From Mercurialis annua (lineage: Eukaryota > Streptophyta > Magnoliopsida > Malpighiales > Euphorbiaceae), in contig NC_065576.1 in the NCBI RefSeq assembly GCF_937616625.2, positions 6,140,501 through 6,204,500 on the forward strand: a stretch of DNA of 64,000 nucleotides. Direction: 5' to 3'. Under the pieces are notes generated by a model. The model saw nothing but the letters and a program-made list of their open reading frames with translations. It had not been told where the DNA came from and made no database searches. Position numbers and translations under genes: made by a program. Within the stretch, counting starts at the first letter, position 1. Every line of letters begins with the position of its first letter. Below, piece after piece: positions 48,505-59,570 of this stretch.

Positions 48505-48645
48505 ATCACCGATCAATTTCGGCCACCACCACCTTCGGGCAGCCCCGCCTCCGGGGACCGTCCAGGCCGCCACCTTCAACCACCCTTCGGACAACCGCCT
48601 CTAATTACCCGCCTCCGGGCCCCTCTAGTGACACCTTGACTCGAG
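48505..48645. other. GC-rich island of unknown origin
   Basis: About 140 bp of markedly GC-rich sequence (for example CCCGCCTCCGGGGACCG near 48543, with further CCTCCGGGC and CACCCTTCGG motifs) inside very AT-rich DNA. No frame gives a recognisable protein. It could be a fragment of a gene, an organellar piece or a transposon interior. Confidence 0.35.
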
Positions 48646-49720
48646 GTTTTAGTATACTTTGTGGATCAAAACGTCTTCAAAAGAATATGTCCTCTACAAA
48701 TATCCTCATGAACGTACTTTTTCAAAATGTGCTAACACTTTTGATTCTCCAAACAATTACAATTTAATGTGATTTTCTTTATCTCGTGAAATATGTTTGT
48801 GATTTACTATTTCGAAAAACATATAACTTAACCTATTGACTTAAGTGTGTATTTATAAGCATACAACATTTAAAATTAAAAACATAGAGGTTCTACTGTG
48901 GCTAATAAACAAAACTAAAAGGATTTAAATGGCTTTTATGAATAAATTAAACGATCTTTTTGTACTTTTAGCCTAAAAAGTATAAAATAAATTTTTCGTC
49001 AATAACACGAATATGTCACGTGTTTGTTCACTTCAACATGAATTATGATAAAATAAAAACATGTTAAAAGATGATTGAATTTGAATTTTTTTTCTTTAAT
49101 GCCAGGATGCAAATAATAAAAAAATTATTAAGGTTTAAATTAAAAGTCAAACCAAATATGAGGAATCAAATTGTGCTTTTATAAATATAAATTAAAAAAT
49201 CAGCAATTTTAGGCATCTATGACTCTTAAACTTTTTGGTTTTCAAATGATAATTTTAATTTGATCAATAGATAATAATAAAAACTACATAAAGAACTAGA
49301 ATCAGAGAATTGATTCTTTAAAGATTGTCAAAATAATTACTTAGGCATGTCATTTTTCAATAATTTAAAACAATTATTTGAGAGTAGTAAACTTTAAGCG
49401 TTGATATTTTGTATATTGTCCACATGCATACGCAGTAATAGGGCTAAATTGTGACCAATGGATGAAATGCACCAATTTTGATTACTCACAAGAAAATGAC
49501 CAAGACTGCAAATTGGAAGGGTCCACAATAATATTTTTCATTTATATAATGAAATCCCATTTGTGTTTGTACAAGATTTATAAATAAATTAATAGTTGCC
49601 GATGGGAATTTTTCATTCAGACTTGATACATCATAATGGTGATTCTTTACATATAGATTATTTCATTTATAAAAAATCCAGCCATCTCCTTTTTATTCTT
49701 TTAACTCTTTATCAAAAAAA
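48646..49720. other. AT-rich intergenic DNA, no feature seen
   Basis: No gene or bounded repeat recognised. Confidence 0.4.
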
Positions 49721-49731
49721 TTTAATTTTGC

Positions 49732-49878
49732 TTAAGTATGGTCTCGGGTTCGAATCCTTATGAATGCAGAAAATTTTCACTGGTAGACTCACCCACCATG
49801 CCAGGTGCGCGACGCTGGTCGGATTCGGATTAGTCAGGACGAAGCCTTAGAAACCGGATGGGCTTACCAAAAAAGAAA
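49732..49878 (+). mobile_element. tRNA-derived SINE, 5'-truncated copy
   Basis: Same family as 23685-23871. It starts inside the tRNA head (after the A box), keeps the B box GGTTCGAATCC and the body CACCCACCATGCCAGGTGCG, and ends with an A-rich tail. A 10-bp duplication TTAATTTTGC flanks it (49722-49731 and 49879-49888), so the truncation happened at insertion. Confidence 0.82.
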
Positions 49879-49888
49879 TTAATTTTGC

Positions 49889-50759
49889 CACCGACTGTCA
49901 TCCATGGTGTACCATTTTTTACTAATCTAGAATTAGTTTTTGTAATATATATTATATATAAATTTATATTGTTTTATTCATATATACATTGATGAAGAGA
50001 AGATCTAAATTATTATCATGAAAATTATATTTTTGATATTCTCTCGAGCAGACTCGTTCAAAAATTTGATTTTGTGATTTAAAATAATCATTAAATGAAA
50101 TTGACGGATCGCCGAATTTCATAATTAAAAAAACTTCACCAATACGATTAAAAATTGTCAATATCTATTTTCATTATTTAATTAATTTTTTTGTCTTATA
50201 TTTCTTGAATGTATCTTTTTTATATAGTAGTTAATCAAATTGTATTTTTCGTTTTTTTATTATTGAAATATTTATTGTTATTATAATAATGGTAATCTTC
50301 TGAAAAGAAAAAAAACTGGTTTGCATTCTTTAGTTTTTCATTCAACTGAACACTTTAAATTCCAGTCAAATAAAATTATATCAGCATAAAAAGAATTATA
50401 ATCTAAAAATGCATCTGATTCAAACTGAACATAATTTTAATTATTTTTTAAAATCAAATTAAAGTATTAAATTTGATTATTCTGTTTAATTTAATTTTTG
50501 TACGGTCGTTCTTAGAGACCACTTATCTAATGAGGCAGGTCATTGACCTTGTCCAAAAGCTTTGCTTTTTTGTCCAAGATTGAGCATTTCCATTAGGACA
50601 CCAATAGAACAAAGAATATGAAAAGCTACATATGATTATGGGAATATATTATTAATCACCAAAGAATATTAATCCTTCAAAGTTAACAAAATAATGTTCA
50701 TTATTCTATTTGAATGTACTATTTTTTTTTCCTAAGAGCCAAAAGAAAATGAAAAAAAA
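49889..50759. other. AT-rich intergenic DNA, no feature seen
   Basis: No gene or bounded repeat recognised. The ORF at 49964-50161 lacks family features. Confidence 0.4.
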
Positions 50760-50768
50760 AAGAAATAA

Positions 50769-51171
50769 GAGCAAATTACTATGACACCCCTCATATTTGA
50801 CATAATTTACAGTTTAGTCCCTCTTGTTTGAAATTTGAACTTTATAGCCCCTCAGTTTTTGTCAACGATTTAGTCCTTCAGTCCATTTTGAATGTTAGTT
50901 AACGAAGTCAACGAAACTATATGGTCCCCCACTTTTGTTTTTGTCAACGATTTCACCCCTCATTTTTATTTTTGTCAACGATTTCGTCCCTCATGTTTGA
51001 TAATTAATTTATCCATAAGTCTTTTAACTTCGTTGACTAACACTAAAAATGGATGGAGAGACTAAAATGTTGACGCAAACAAAAGTGAGGGGCCACATAA
51101 TTTAGTTTTCAAATAAAAGGGATTAAAGTGTGAATTATATCAAATGTGAGGGGCTTCATAGTAATTTGCTC
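50769..51171. mobile_element. Foldback (MULE-type MITE) element with GAGCAAATT ends, 403 bp
   Basis: Perfect terminal inverted repeats GAGCAAATTACTATGA are flanked by a perfect 9-bp duplication AAGAAATAA (50760-50768 and 51172-51180). The interior holds repeated TTTTTGTCAACGATTT units near 50860, 50940 and 50975. It has the same duplication length as the GGCCTAAT elements but unrelated ends, so it is a different family. No ORF. Confidence 0.9.
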
Positions 51172-51180
51172 AAGAAATAA

Positions 51181-54160
51181 TAAAAGAGTATCCCTCTAGT
51201 TGAGGATGGTATACAAGTATAAAGCATAAATCTCTCTTACAAATCTATATAACTAGTATAAAGATGAACCCAAAACACTGTTCATTAAGGGTTCACTTTA
51301 CTAAAAAACCAAGGCTTTTGAAATAATAACAAACTAACCACTATAGACAGAATAATTCTGGTGTCCATTTTTGTATCTTCCTTATAGTTCTCTATTTAAT
51401 GCCCAACACTTCCTTACTTTATTACCAAAACACCAACTATTACTAAATATCAAAAGCCAATTTTTGTAATTTAATTACAAAAAAAACATTCGAGTTGCAT
51501 ATTTATGCACACAGATGGGGTCCACTCTTCTTTTTATAATCTATTTTTAAAATAATAATTTTATCTATATATGTGAAATATAATAAAAATACAATCCTTT
51601 AAGTCCTAATTACTTCCTGCATTAGTCCAAATCTAAAACTAATCACATTTTCACAAAAAATATAAATTTAATATTAATTTTAATGATAACAATAGTAAAT
51701 TATAAATTTCAACAAAAAAATTAAAATATTTTTTAAAGTAAAATATTAACAATTTTTTTTTAAAAAAAGTTCATTAAAATATACTATACATATTTTTATT
51801 AGTTTTACTATTAAATTTAAAAATGCATGTTTATTCTATTATATATTCTGTTGTATATTTATTGTATATTTATATTTTATAATATTTTATATATATAGTA
51901 AGTTATGCTTACATAAAAAAATTATTTATATTTGAATCTAAAAAATTATCAATTTTTTATTTATTTGTCTCGATATATATTTTTTGAAAAACTAAATAGC
52001 CGTATTTAATATAACTTATAATTATCTGATATACCATTATATAGTGCTTAATTAATAGTATAATATATTATCCATATTTTATTCAAAAAATTTATGCTAT
52101 CATGTCAGATAAAATATTAAGATTTATATAATCAAACATATAATTTGTATATTAAAATAATAATTTTTTTCTAAACCGTCAATATTTATATAATTTAAAT
52201 TACTGAGTTTCAATTCATATTTTATCTTTAATTTAATCAATTCCGAAGCGAAGCGAGGGTTTTACACTAGTTATCTATATATTCCGTGTAAAATTCAATT
52301 ATTATTAAATAGAAAAAGCAAGTGCATGCATGATTGAGGTTTGACCATAGACATATATATATTATGCTGATAAGTGATTAAACAAAAACCTTAGTCCTTT
52401 GATTCGGAGAATTTTAATTAAGAATTTTTATTATCAGAATAATTTGAATTCATAGACATAGGTCATATATTCCTTATCCCATAATTCTTTTAAAAATGTA
52501 AAATCAATTTTGGTAGCCATAATTTTAGCACTTACTCCATTTAGCATGTAAGAAAAAAAATAACTATTTTTTTTTATCTCCAAGACATTATTAAAGATTT
52601 TAAATTATGTAAGTATTTTTCTCTTTTCAAACTGTGTTAATGTTCTGATTTATAAGAAGCACAGTTGATCACTTTTAAAAATTTAAAGTGTATTTGAAAT
52701 AAAAAATAAATAATTTTTTTTATTTATTTTCAAAATAAATGTTAGTTAATTTTTATAGTTTTTATAAATTTAAGGTTTAAGCAATACGGTAATCTTATTA
52801 CTAAAAGTAATCATTTTACATAAAATAAGAAAGTATGAAATACAAAATATAAAATTTCTATTTTAATATTTTTATTATAAGTTGTTATTAATTTTATCTT
52901 TTATTAAAAAATTAGAATTTTAAACAGTTTTTATCCGAAAATAATGAATCTTTATATTTTTATAATTAGTGATGGACATCCAATTCCACATAGCAATATT
53001 ATGAACCGAATTTTTTGGAATTCGCCCACCGAGGCGGACCTCGGAACTCGGCGAAAAATGATAATTTTGAAAACCAACTTCAAAGTAAGAAAGACTCAGT
53101 CCTACTAATCTCATCCACTTAAAAAAAAATCTATACAGATTCGCCTAAATAAGAAAGAGACCGAAGGTCCGAATACGAATATTCGAAGATCTAAAATATA
53201 AATATAATTCAATTACAATATCAATGATAAATGAGATTTTAGAAGATTTATATTCTCTAGAAAAACAATAGATATTTATATTCAGAATCATATTCCTATT
53301 CATAAAATATAATTCTATTTAGTAGACTTATTTCTAAATGGACTCACATGCTAAACAAGGCTCACTTTCCTATTTGGACTCATATGCTAAGTAGGAATCT
53401 CTATCCTATTTGTACCCTACAAGCTCCATGATAGACTTGATCATAGGTTTGCATATCTGCCCAGGCTTGCCGAAGCCCGGTCTTTAGTGCCGGGTCTGGA
53501 CAATGATTTTTCTCACAAGCTCAGTCCGAGTCCAACCTCGAAAAAGACCCGCTATTTTATGGGCAGTTTTGGATTTTTATTTTTATAAACTTTCCATGTA
53601 AGCCCGCTCAAGACCGCCCGAGCCCGTAAAAATATAATGTTAGGGCCAAGTTTGAGTAGGCAATATAAAGCCCGAGCCGGGCTTGAATTTATATAAAAAA
53701 ATTACAAAGCTTTGCGGCCCGGCATAAATAAATCTACTCCATATTCAATATGAAATAACTTGAGGTATGCCTGTGCAAAATTGAATTGTGATTAATATAC
53801 TGATTCAAGCATCGAAGTGTTTATCGGACAATCGCCGTTCGATCAGCAGTCTAACGTTATTTTACAGGTTTGCACCAGTTGAGAAGGCATGCTCCATCAG
53901 TTAGGAAGGGAAGAGCGTTTGTGGGAAAAAATAATTCCACGATCTAATAGAATGTTGCCCAATATTTATACTATTTAATATATTATTTGTTGATGATGAA
54001 TCTTTATTTTAAATGTGTTTAAATGTAATAAAGATTAAAGTTTGATGTAAGTTTGAGGTGTGTAAGAGTTCTAAAAGTTAAAGTTTATGAGTACAAGTAT
54101 GCATTTTATCTTAAAAATCAATTTATAAGCACAATTATGCATTTTTTATATAATTAGTGA
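51181..54160. other. Gene-free AT-rich region with an old repeat
   Basis: No gene recognised over 3 kb. The segment at about 53440-53735 is GC-richer and carries many GCCCG/CGGGC motifs (GCCCGAGCC, GCCCGGTC), a composition common in degenerate plant DNA transposons, but no ends or target duplication can be fixed. The ORF at 52920-53114 is not supported. Confidence 0.4.
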
Positions 54161-54164
54161 AAAG

Positions 54165-54420
54165 TGGTATTTTTTTTGTGACGAGAGAACCCCTAACAAA
54201 GTCCGACCATTTTTTTAGGGGCGAACCCGATCATCTAGATAAATTTTTGGGAAAGCTAGACTCGGCATCTCATTGTGCGGACCTCCTACTTAATAAGAGC
54301 CTTATAACGACTCATCACTATATTTTTCCAATTAAGTCCCATTTTGTGGAGATGGGATTCGAACCTAGATTATTTAAGTTCCAAATTTACTGTTCACATT
54401 TGTAACCAATTGAGCCAATA
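54165..54420 (-). mobile_element. tRNA-headed SINE-like element, antisense
   Basis: On the minus strand an A-box-like GGCTCAATTGGTTAC and a perfect B box GGTTCGAATCCC lie about 50 nt apart, followed by about 190 nt of body and a run of 8 A (T run 54170-54177 on the plus strand). This is the SINE layout. The family is different from 23685. The target duplication is unclear. The 82-codon ORF across it (54157-54405) is incidental. Confidence 0.6.
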
Positions 54421-56115
54421 CATGGTGGATAAATGGTATAAATTTAAATTCATAAAATAACAATAATCAACCCTTAAAATTACATGAATGATAAAATGGG
54501 TCCCTAGTGCCCTAACTTTGTGCCACAATGAAGCAGGCAATCTTTCAACTGTAATGGGCTCTCTTGTTTTGCCCCAACCACTCCCCATATCAATTTCTAG
54601 AGCACCTTACCATCTCCATAACCCAATTACAAGTGTCCTTAATCGTAGGTCCCTTGCATCATCCCTCGCTTGATCTTTAAAATTCCTTGTGATTATTTTG
54701 ATTGGGTTTGTATTAAAAAAACCAGAAAATTTTATTTATAAATTTAATCAAATATAAAAATTATAATACCAAATTAACTAAATCCAATATATCAATTAAA
54801 TTCGATTATTAAATTTGATTTAATTTTTACATACCTCCCAGTGAACTCTCCAGTTTCACTAATTTTAAACGCAAGCAATGATGATTTGTTATTAATGTTA
54901 TTATGAAAACTGCATCCATCATCAGAGATACAGAGTTGTGGAGAGAATTCTAGTGGGACAAGCTATTTCATAAAGCCATTTTCTTTATTTATTCAGTCGG
55001 TGCTTTTTTTTTATTTATTTATTTATTTTTGGTTTAATTACATAAATACTTACATATATGCATAAAACATTAAACAAAAAAAGTGTCGTTCTCAGAACTG
55101 GCCTGGCCCAGCCGGTTCAACCAAAAAACCTGAAAATCGATACCTTGGCCTATCCGGTATTACCCTTAAACCCATCTTTTTGATAAATCGTTTAAAACCG
55201 CTTAACCATTTGGAAATCCATTTAACCTGGAAAATTCGGTCCAAATTCAATGAGTTTTAGTTTTTTTATTATTTACTTTAGTTTAATTGTTCACTTTAAA
55301 CTCAAAAAAAAAAACTAAAATATTTAGTCATTTAAAATTTAATGATTGAATAATAAAACTAATTATAAAACATATACTTTCTATTTTTGATCAAATTATT
55401 TAATTAAATAGAAATATATATAATTTCATAGAGGTTATTTGACTTTTTAGAGTGAGCTCTTTTGATAAAATGTCTATTTTTTAATTTATTATTTTAATAA
55501 TTTATATATTAAATAATTCTATTTCCATTATTCTTACTATGTAAAAAACTTATTTCTTTTTATAAAATTATATAAAAAATTATTAATATATTTTTATTTT
55601 TAACTTCTGATTAAATTCCAGTATTGTCCCGGCTCTATCCTGATCAAACTTTTAATCCTTGACACTCTATTTTTACCAGGTGAATGTTAAGGCCAACTAT
55701 GAAAATATTGAAAAAAACAGCAAGCCGCACCATCAACAGAGGTTGAAAAAAAGGAGGAAATTAAGGAACGAAAAAGATTATTTTATCTCCAAAGTTCGGT
55801 TCGTCATCATCGGTAATTTCTACGCTCCACAATCATTCAATCCACATGGACTCAAATGCCCCCCATCCGCAAATTATTGGTAGGGCCTCTCTTATGTCTA
55901 CGTCGCATGCTTCGTTTTTACTACTTGACACGTGTTATTAATTTTTTTATCACTGTGTATAATAAAATATTTTAAGTTACCAATGAGCTATATAATTCAA
56001 ATGTTATATGCGCTGGTCAGCATAGGTTGTGGGATCAATTTCTCCGACAAGCGCCGCCCTTTCCTTAATTATCAAAAATTATTCAAATTTAACTTTTAAA
56101 TTTGAATACAGTGTG
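54421..56115. other. Intergenic DNA, no gene supported
   Basis: AT-rich, with a patch at 55090-55260 bearing GGTTCAACC- and AACCGG-type motifs that usually belong to old non-autonomous transposons. A 74-codon ORF (55659-55883) is rich in Lys and Arg but matches no family. Confidence 0.4.
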
Positions 56116-56685
56116 TCAATCATTAGATGATAAGTGTATAAAACATTTTTTAGCATAGGAGTGTTCCACCATCATTAAAGGCGTAACTAGGATAGGATGG
56201 AGATTAACCACTTGCATGTAAGATATTGTATCCCTAATCGAAGGAATAGTCATAGTTTTTTGAGGCAAAATCCTGGCAACAGACTTGACAGAATATGTAG
56301 CTTGAACTAAAAATGGAGCAACCTTGAATGGAAATCTAGCTCTGAAAGCCCTAATATTATAGGACCCAATACAAACCGTATTCATCAATCTCAAAACCTC
56401 TGTTAGATGCCTCGAATCCTCAATATTCAGATAACCAAATCTCCTGCTAGCTCGACTCAAACGACGAGCAATTGACAATTTTCTATAAATCCCATATTGA
56501 GCAAAATCCCTTTGAAGATATGAGAATTTCCAAAACTGCGGGAAATTTTCAAAGTAAATCACCGCCAAAGAAGATTCTGAAGGTTGAGAACGGGATAGAT
56601 TTGGCAGGTTACGACCATGGTTACGAAAGGAAGGAATTTGACTAGAGTTAGAGTTAGGGTTGAAAGGGTGGGAGAGAACCATCAT
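56116..56685 (-). CDS. RRM-like protein, probably LINE-derived or a retrogene fragment
   Basis: Uninterrupted ORF of 189 codons. Residues about 41-120 (VIYFENFPQFWKFSYLQRDF onward, with RRFGYLNIED and IRAFRARFPF) read like an RNA recognition motif of the divergent sort found in plant LINE ORF1-type proteins and their solo relatives. The ribonucleoprotein-1-like segment SRRFGYLNI is visible. The N-terminus is low-complexity and the C-terminal 60 residues match nothing I know. There are no introns and no adjacent reverse transcriptase. A TATA-like CTATTTATAAAAAG lies only about 18-31 bp upstream of the ATG, too close for a normal 5' UTR. It may be a domesticated or merely decaying transposon ORF. 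Translation is not shown. Confidence 0.35.
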   Translation of the reverse strand: MMVLSHPFNPNSNSSQIPSFRNHGRNLPNLSRSQPSESSLAVIYFENFPQFWKFSYLQRDFAQYGIYRKLSIARRLSRASRRFGYLNIEDSRHLTEVLRLMNTVCIGSYNIRAFRARFPFKVAPFLVQATYSVKSVARILPQKTMTIPSIRDTISYMQVVNLHPILVTPLMMVEHSYAKKCFIHLSSND

Positions 56686-57666
56686 TCTTAAATATCGGAT
56701 AGTCTTTTTATAAATAGAAATTATTTAATTTCATTAATTCTTTTAATATTATTCAAAATGTCATAAAAATATAAATGGTTATGATAAGAGAGCCACCTAT
56801 TGAGTTTATTTTCCTTTTCTCTTAACATATGATTAAATGTTGGCTTTGGTATGTGGATGAGATATGGAAAAGATTTAATATAATAATTGAAAAAAGGTTA
56901 GGTTTAGTTGGATGATGCATGCAATTATTCAGTGATATCTTGAAAAAGCTACGAAGCTGGAGGAGATATATAATATATTGATCTCGATTAATTTATAAAT
57001 GTAAAAAATTATAGCACCTAACTATTACGTTATGTCATTCATATAATACACCAGTAATATATTGTCTATATAAAAAAATTAATGATAAAATATTAGATAA
57101 TAACTAAAAAAAATTATTATAAATATTCGTTAACTTGTTGTAAATATGAACCAATAAATAAGTAAATTATAAATATAAATATTTGTTTATTTATTTGAAT
57201 ATTAGTGATATTTCTTTTTTATATATAAACCATTTATATTCCAATCAATTGTGTCCAAGTCAATGTCTATCTTGAGTCCATAATATTGGCCTATTTTGGT
57301 ATACAGATATTCCATGATAATAAGATTGGGAGTAACTGAATATATAATTGAAACGAAATTATGTATTTTGGAACAAATTGGATAAAATTAAAATATTTAA
57401 AATTTATAAATTTTTTATTAAAAATTTGATCTTTTTTGATTATTTGACTTTTTTTATAATAATAAATTTAATTGAAGGTTAACTAACTGTTAGACATATA
57501 TATATATATATATATATTTATATAATTTAAGGGTTTTTAGTTGAGCCGCAATTCTATTTCTTTTCTGTATTACAACCTAATTAAAAATTAATTTATTATA
57601 AAAAAAATATGATATGTCTAAATGATTTGATTATTAAATATGAAATCTTTCTAATTATATCTAACA
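56686..57666. other. AT-rich intergenic DNA with a TA microsatellite
   Basis: No gene seen. An (AT)n tract of about 11 units lies at 57498-57520. Confidence 0.45.
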
Positions 57667-57675
57667 TAATAAAAA

Positions 57676-58175
57676 GGTCCAATACCTTAAAAAAACTCCT
57701 ACTTATAGCCCCTTTCGATCTCATCCCGACGTTGAAACTTGTATTTATTCTATTTTGCATTTTATCGTTTCAATTATACACTGAAATATTAAATTGACGT
57801 TTTTTTATTTGAAAAAAAAAATTAAAAACGTTCTCCATGTATAACATATATTTATTGTAAATGTTTAAAATTTATTTAGATTTACTTAAATTAATTAAAA
57901 ATTAAGAATTAATTTTAATTTGATTATGGGTTTTAGATCATTTCTAAAAATAAAAACTTTATTTGTACTTTTTTAAGTGGCAATGAATTTAATTTTATCT
58001 TTAAATATGGTTGATTGAATGATTTCATCGTTTAAGTAAAAAAATTGACAAAAATTTAAAAATTAGGGTATAACTGAAACGATAAAATGCAAAATAGGAT
58101 AAAATTGACAAATTTCCAACATTATGGTAGGATCGAAAATGAGTTATAAGATTGAATGTTTTAAGGTTTTAGGCC
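57676..58175. mobile_element. Foldback (MULE-type MITE) element, 500 bp
   Basis: A diverged relative of 39797 and 40673 (left end GGTCCAATACCTTAAAAAAA, right end on the other strand GGCCTAAAACCTTAAAAC). A perfect 9-bp duplication TAATAAAAA flanks it (57667-57675 and 58176-58184). CCCGACGTTGAAA starts 49 bp from the left end; the mirrored copy is decayed. No coding capacity. Confidence 0.88.
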
Positions 58176-58184
58176 TAATAAAAA

Positions 58185-59370
58185 TGTATATAAGTTAGAG
58201 GAGAAAAACCAAAATTTTTCATTATAATAATTATTTTAAAATTTCGCGCTTACGATCACCATGTAAGAATGTAATTTTTGTATCCTTCTTTATATAGTAT
58301 ATTTATAATTATCATTTTATTAATATATATATATGTATCTGTGAACCCTGTCATTTTTAAAAGGTTAATTTTTTTATAAAAGCCTCATAAATATTCAGTT
58401 TTTTAATTTATTCAATTTATTATGAAATGCAGTTATTTCAATTATGTCCAATAGGCGATTTTGCTATATATCAGTGCCACGTAAACGTCATATCAGCAAA
58501 ATTATATAGTTGAACATTATTAAAATAAAAATTTATATTTTGGAACGATATAGATAAAATTATTTAGTCTTTTTTAATCATTTATCCTTTATATTGCATA
58601 GAAGCCTAACACATTCCATTAATTCTTAGGGCTGCTTAGCAGCATTGTGCTGGTATGAATCTGATCGAACTATCAATTTCTTAAATGCCGCCATTAACTA
58701 TATTCTTGTGCGATATGGTCCGCCGCACCTTTTTCATTTATATATATGGCTGCCCTATAATTAACCTATAATCACTCTCTTCATATCTTTTATTAATAAT
58801 TAAATTTTTTGTCTAATGGAATTTATTATATAGTTTTGTTAATAATTGGAATGTTAATGTAATAAAGCAAGGGTTTGCATTTTGTTTTACTAAATTTATG
58901 TTCATTTTTTTTGTTTAAATTGTTTAAACTATAGTACATTTTTAATTAACCATCAAATATTTCTATTAGATTTAACCATAGTAAATTAATATTAAATTGG
59001 TCCAAGTCATCTAAATATTTAATACTTAATTATCAAAAAAAAATTAATACTTTTATTTAGGTCCAACTGCAATAAAATTTAAACACTTACGAGCAATTTA
59101 AACTAAATTTTTTAATTGTTATAAGGGCATTTTTGTTTTCCAAAAACACTTTGATTTTTTGGAAAGAAGATACTGATTGAAGGGTAGTTTTATGTGCATC
59201 GGTTGCGGTACACAACAAATTCTCTACTGCCATGTTAAACTCAATCATTTAGACAGTTTCATGAAAAAATTACCACTTTTTTCTCTTTTTGAAAATGGTT
59301 ATCTTAATTACATATACAAATAAAGTTAAGTTAATACTACTTGATAGTGAGGCATGATAATATTAAATTC
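58185..59370. other. AT-rich intergenic DNA, no gene supported
   Basis: No coding region or bounded repeat recognised. A short less AT-rich patch (58620-58760) carries no readable ORF. Confidence 0.4.
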
Positions 59371-59381
59371 TTAAATCTATT

Positions 59382-59559
59382 TTTGTTATTGTTCATCAGG
59401 TTTGCAGAGTTTCGCCTTGACTAATTCGAATCTGACCGCATCTGGTGTGATGGAGGAGTCTGTTAGCGGAAATTTTTACATTCACAAAATTTGAACTCAA
59501 AACCTTACTTAAACGATATCAAACTGCTTACCACCTCTAACAGTACTGTTGATAAATTA
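59382..59559 (-). mobile_element. tRNA-derived SINE, antisense diverged copy
   Basis: Read on the minus strand it aligns from head to tail with the 23685 SINE: GGTGGTAAGCAGTTTGATATC, GATTCGAATTAGTCAAGGCG. The B box is decayed (GAGTTCAAATT). An 11-bp duplication TTAAATCTATT flanks it (59371-59381 and 59560-59570). This is the oldest of the three copies judged by divergence. Confidence 0.78.
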
Positions 59560-59570
59560 TTAAATCTATT

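Noticed and set aside
55659..55883. 74-codon Lys/Arg-rich ORF as a gene
   Set aside because: No recognisable motif, A-rich composition explains the lysines, and there is no splice or promoter context.
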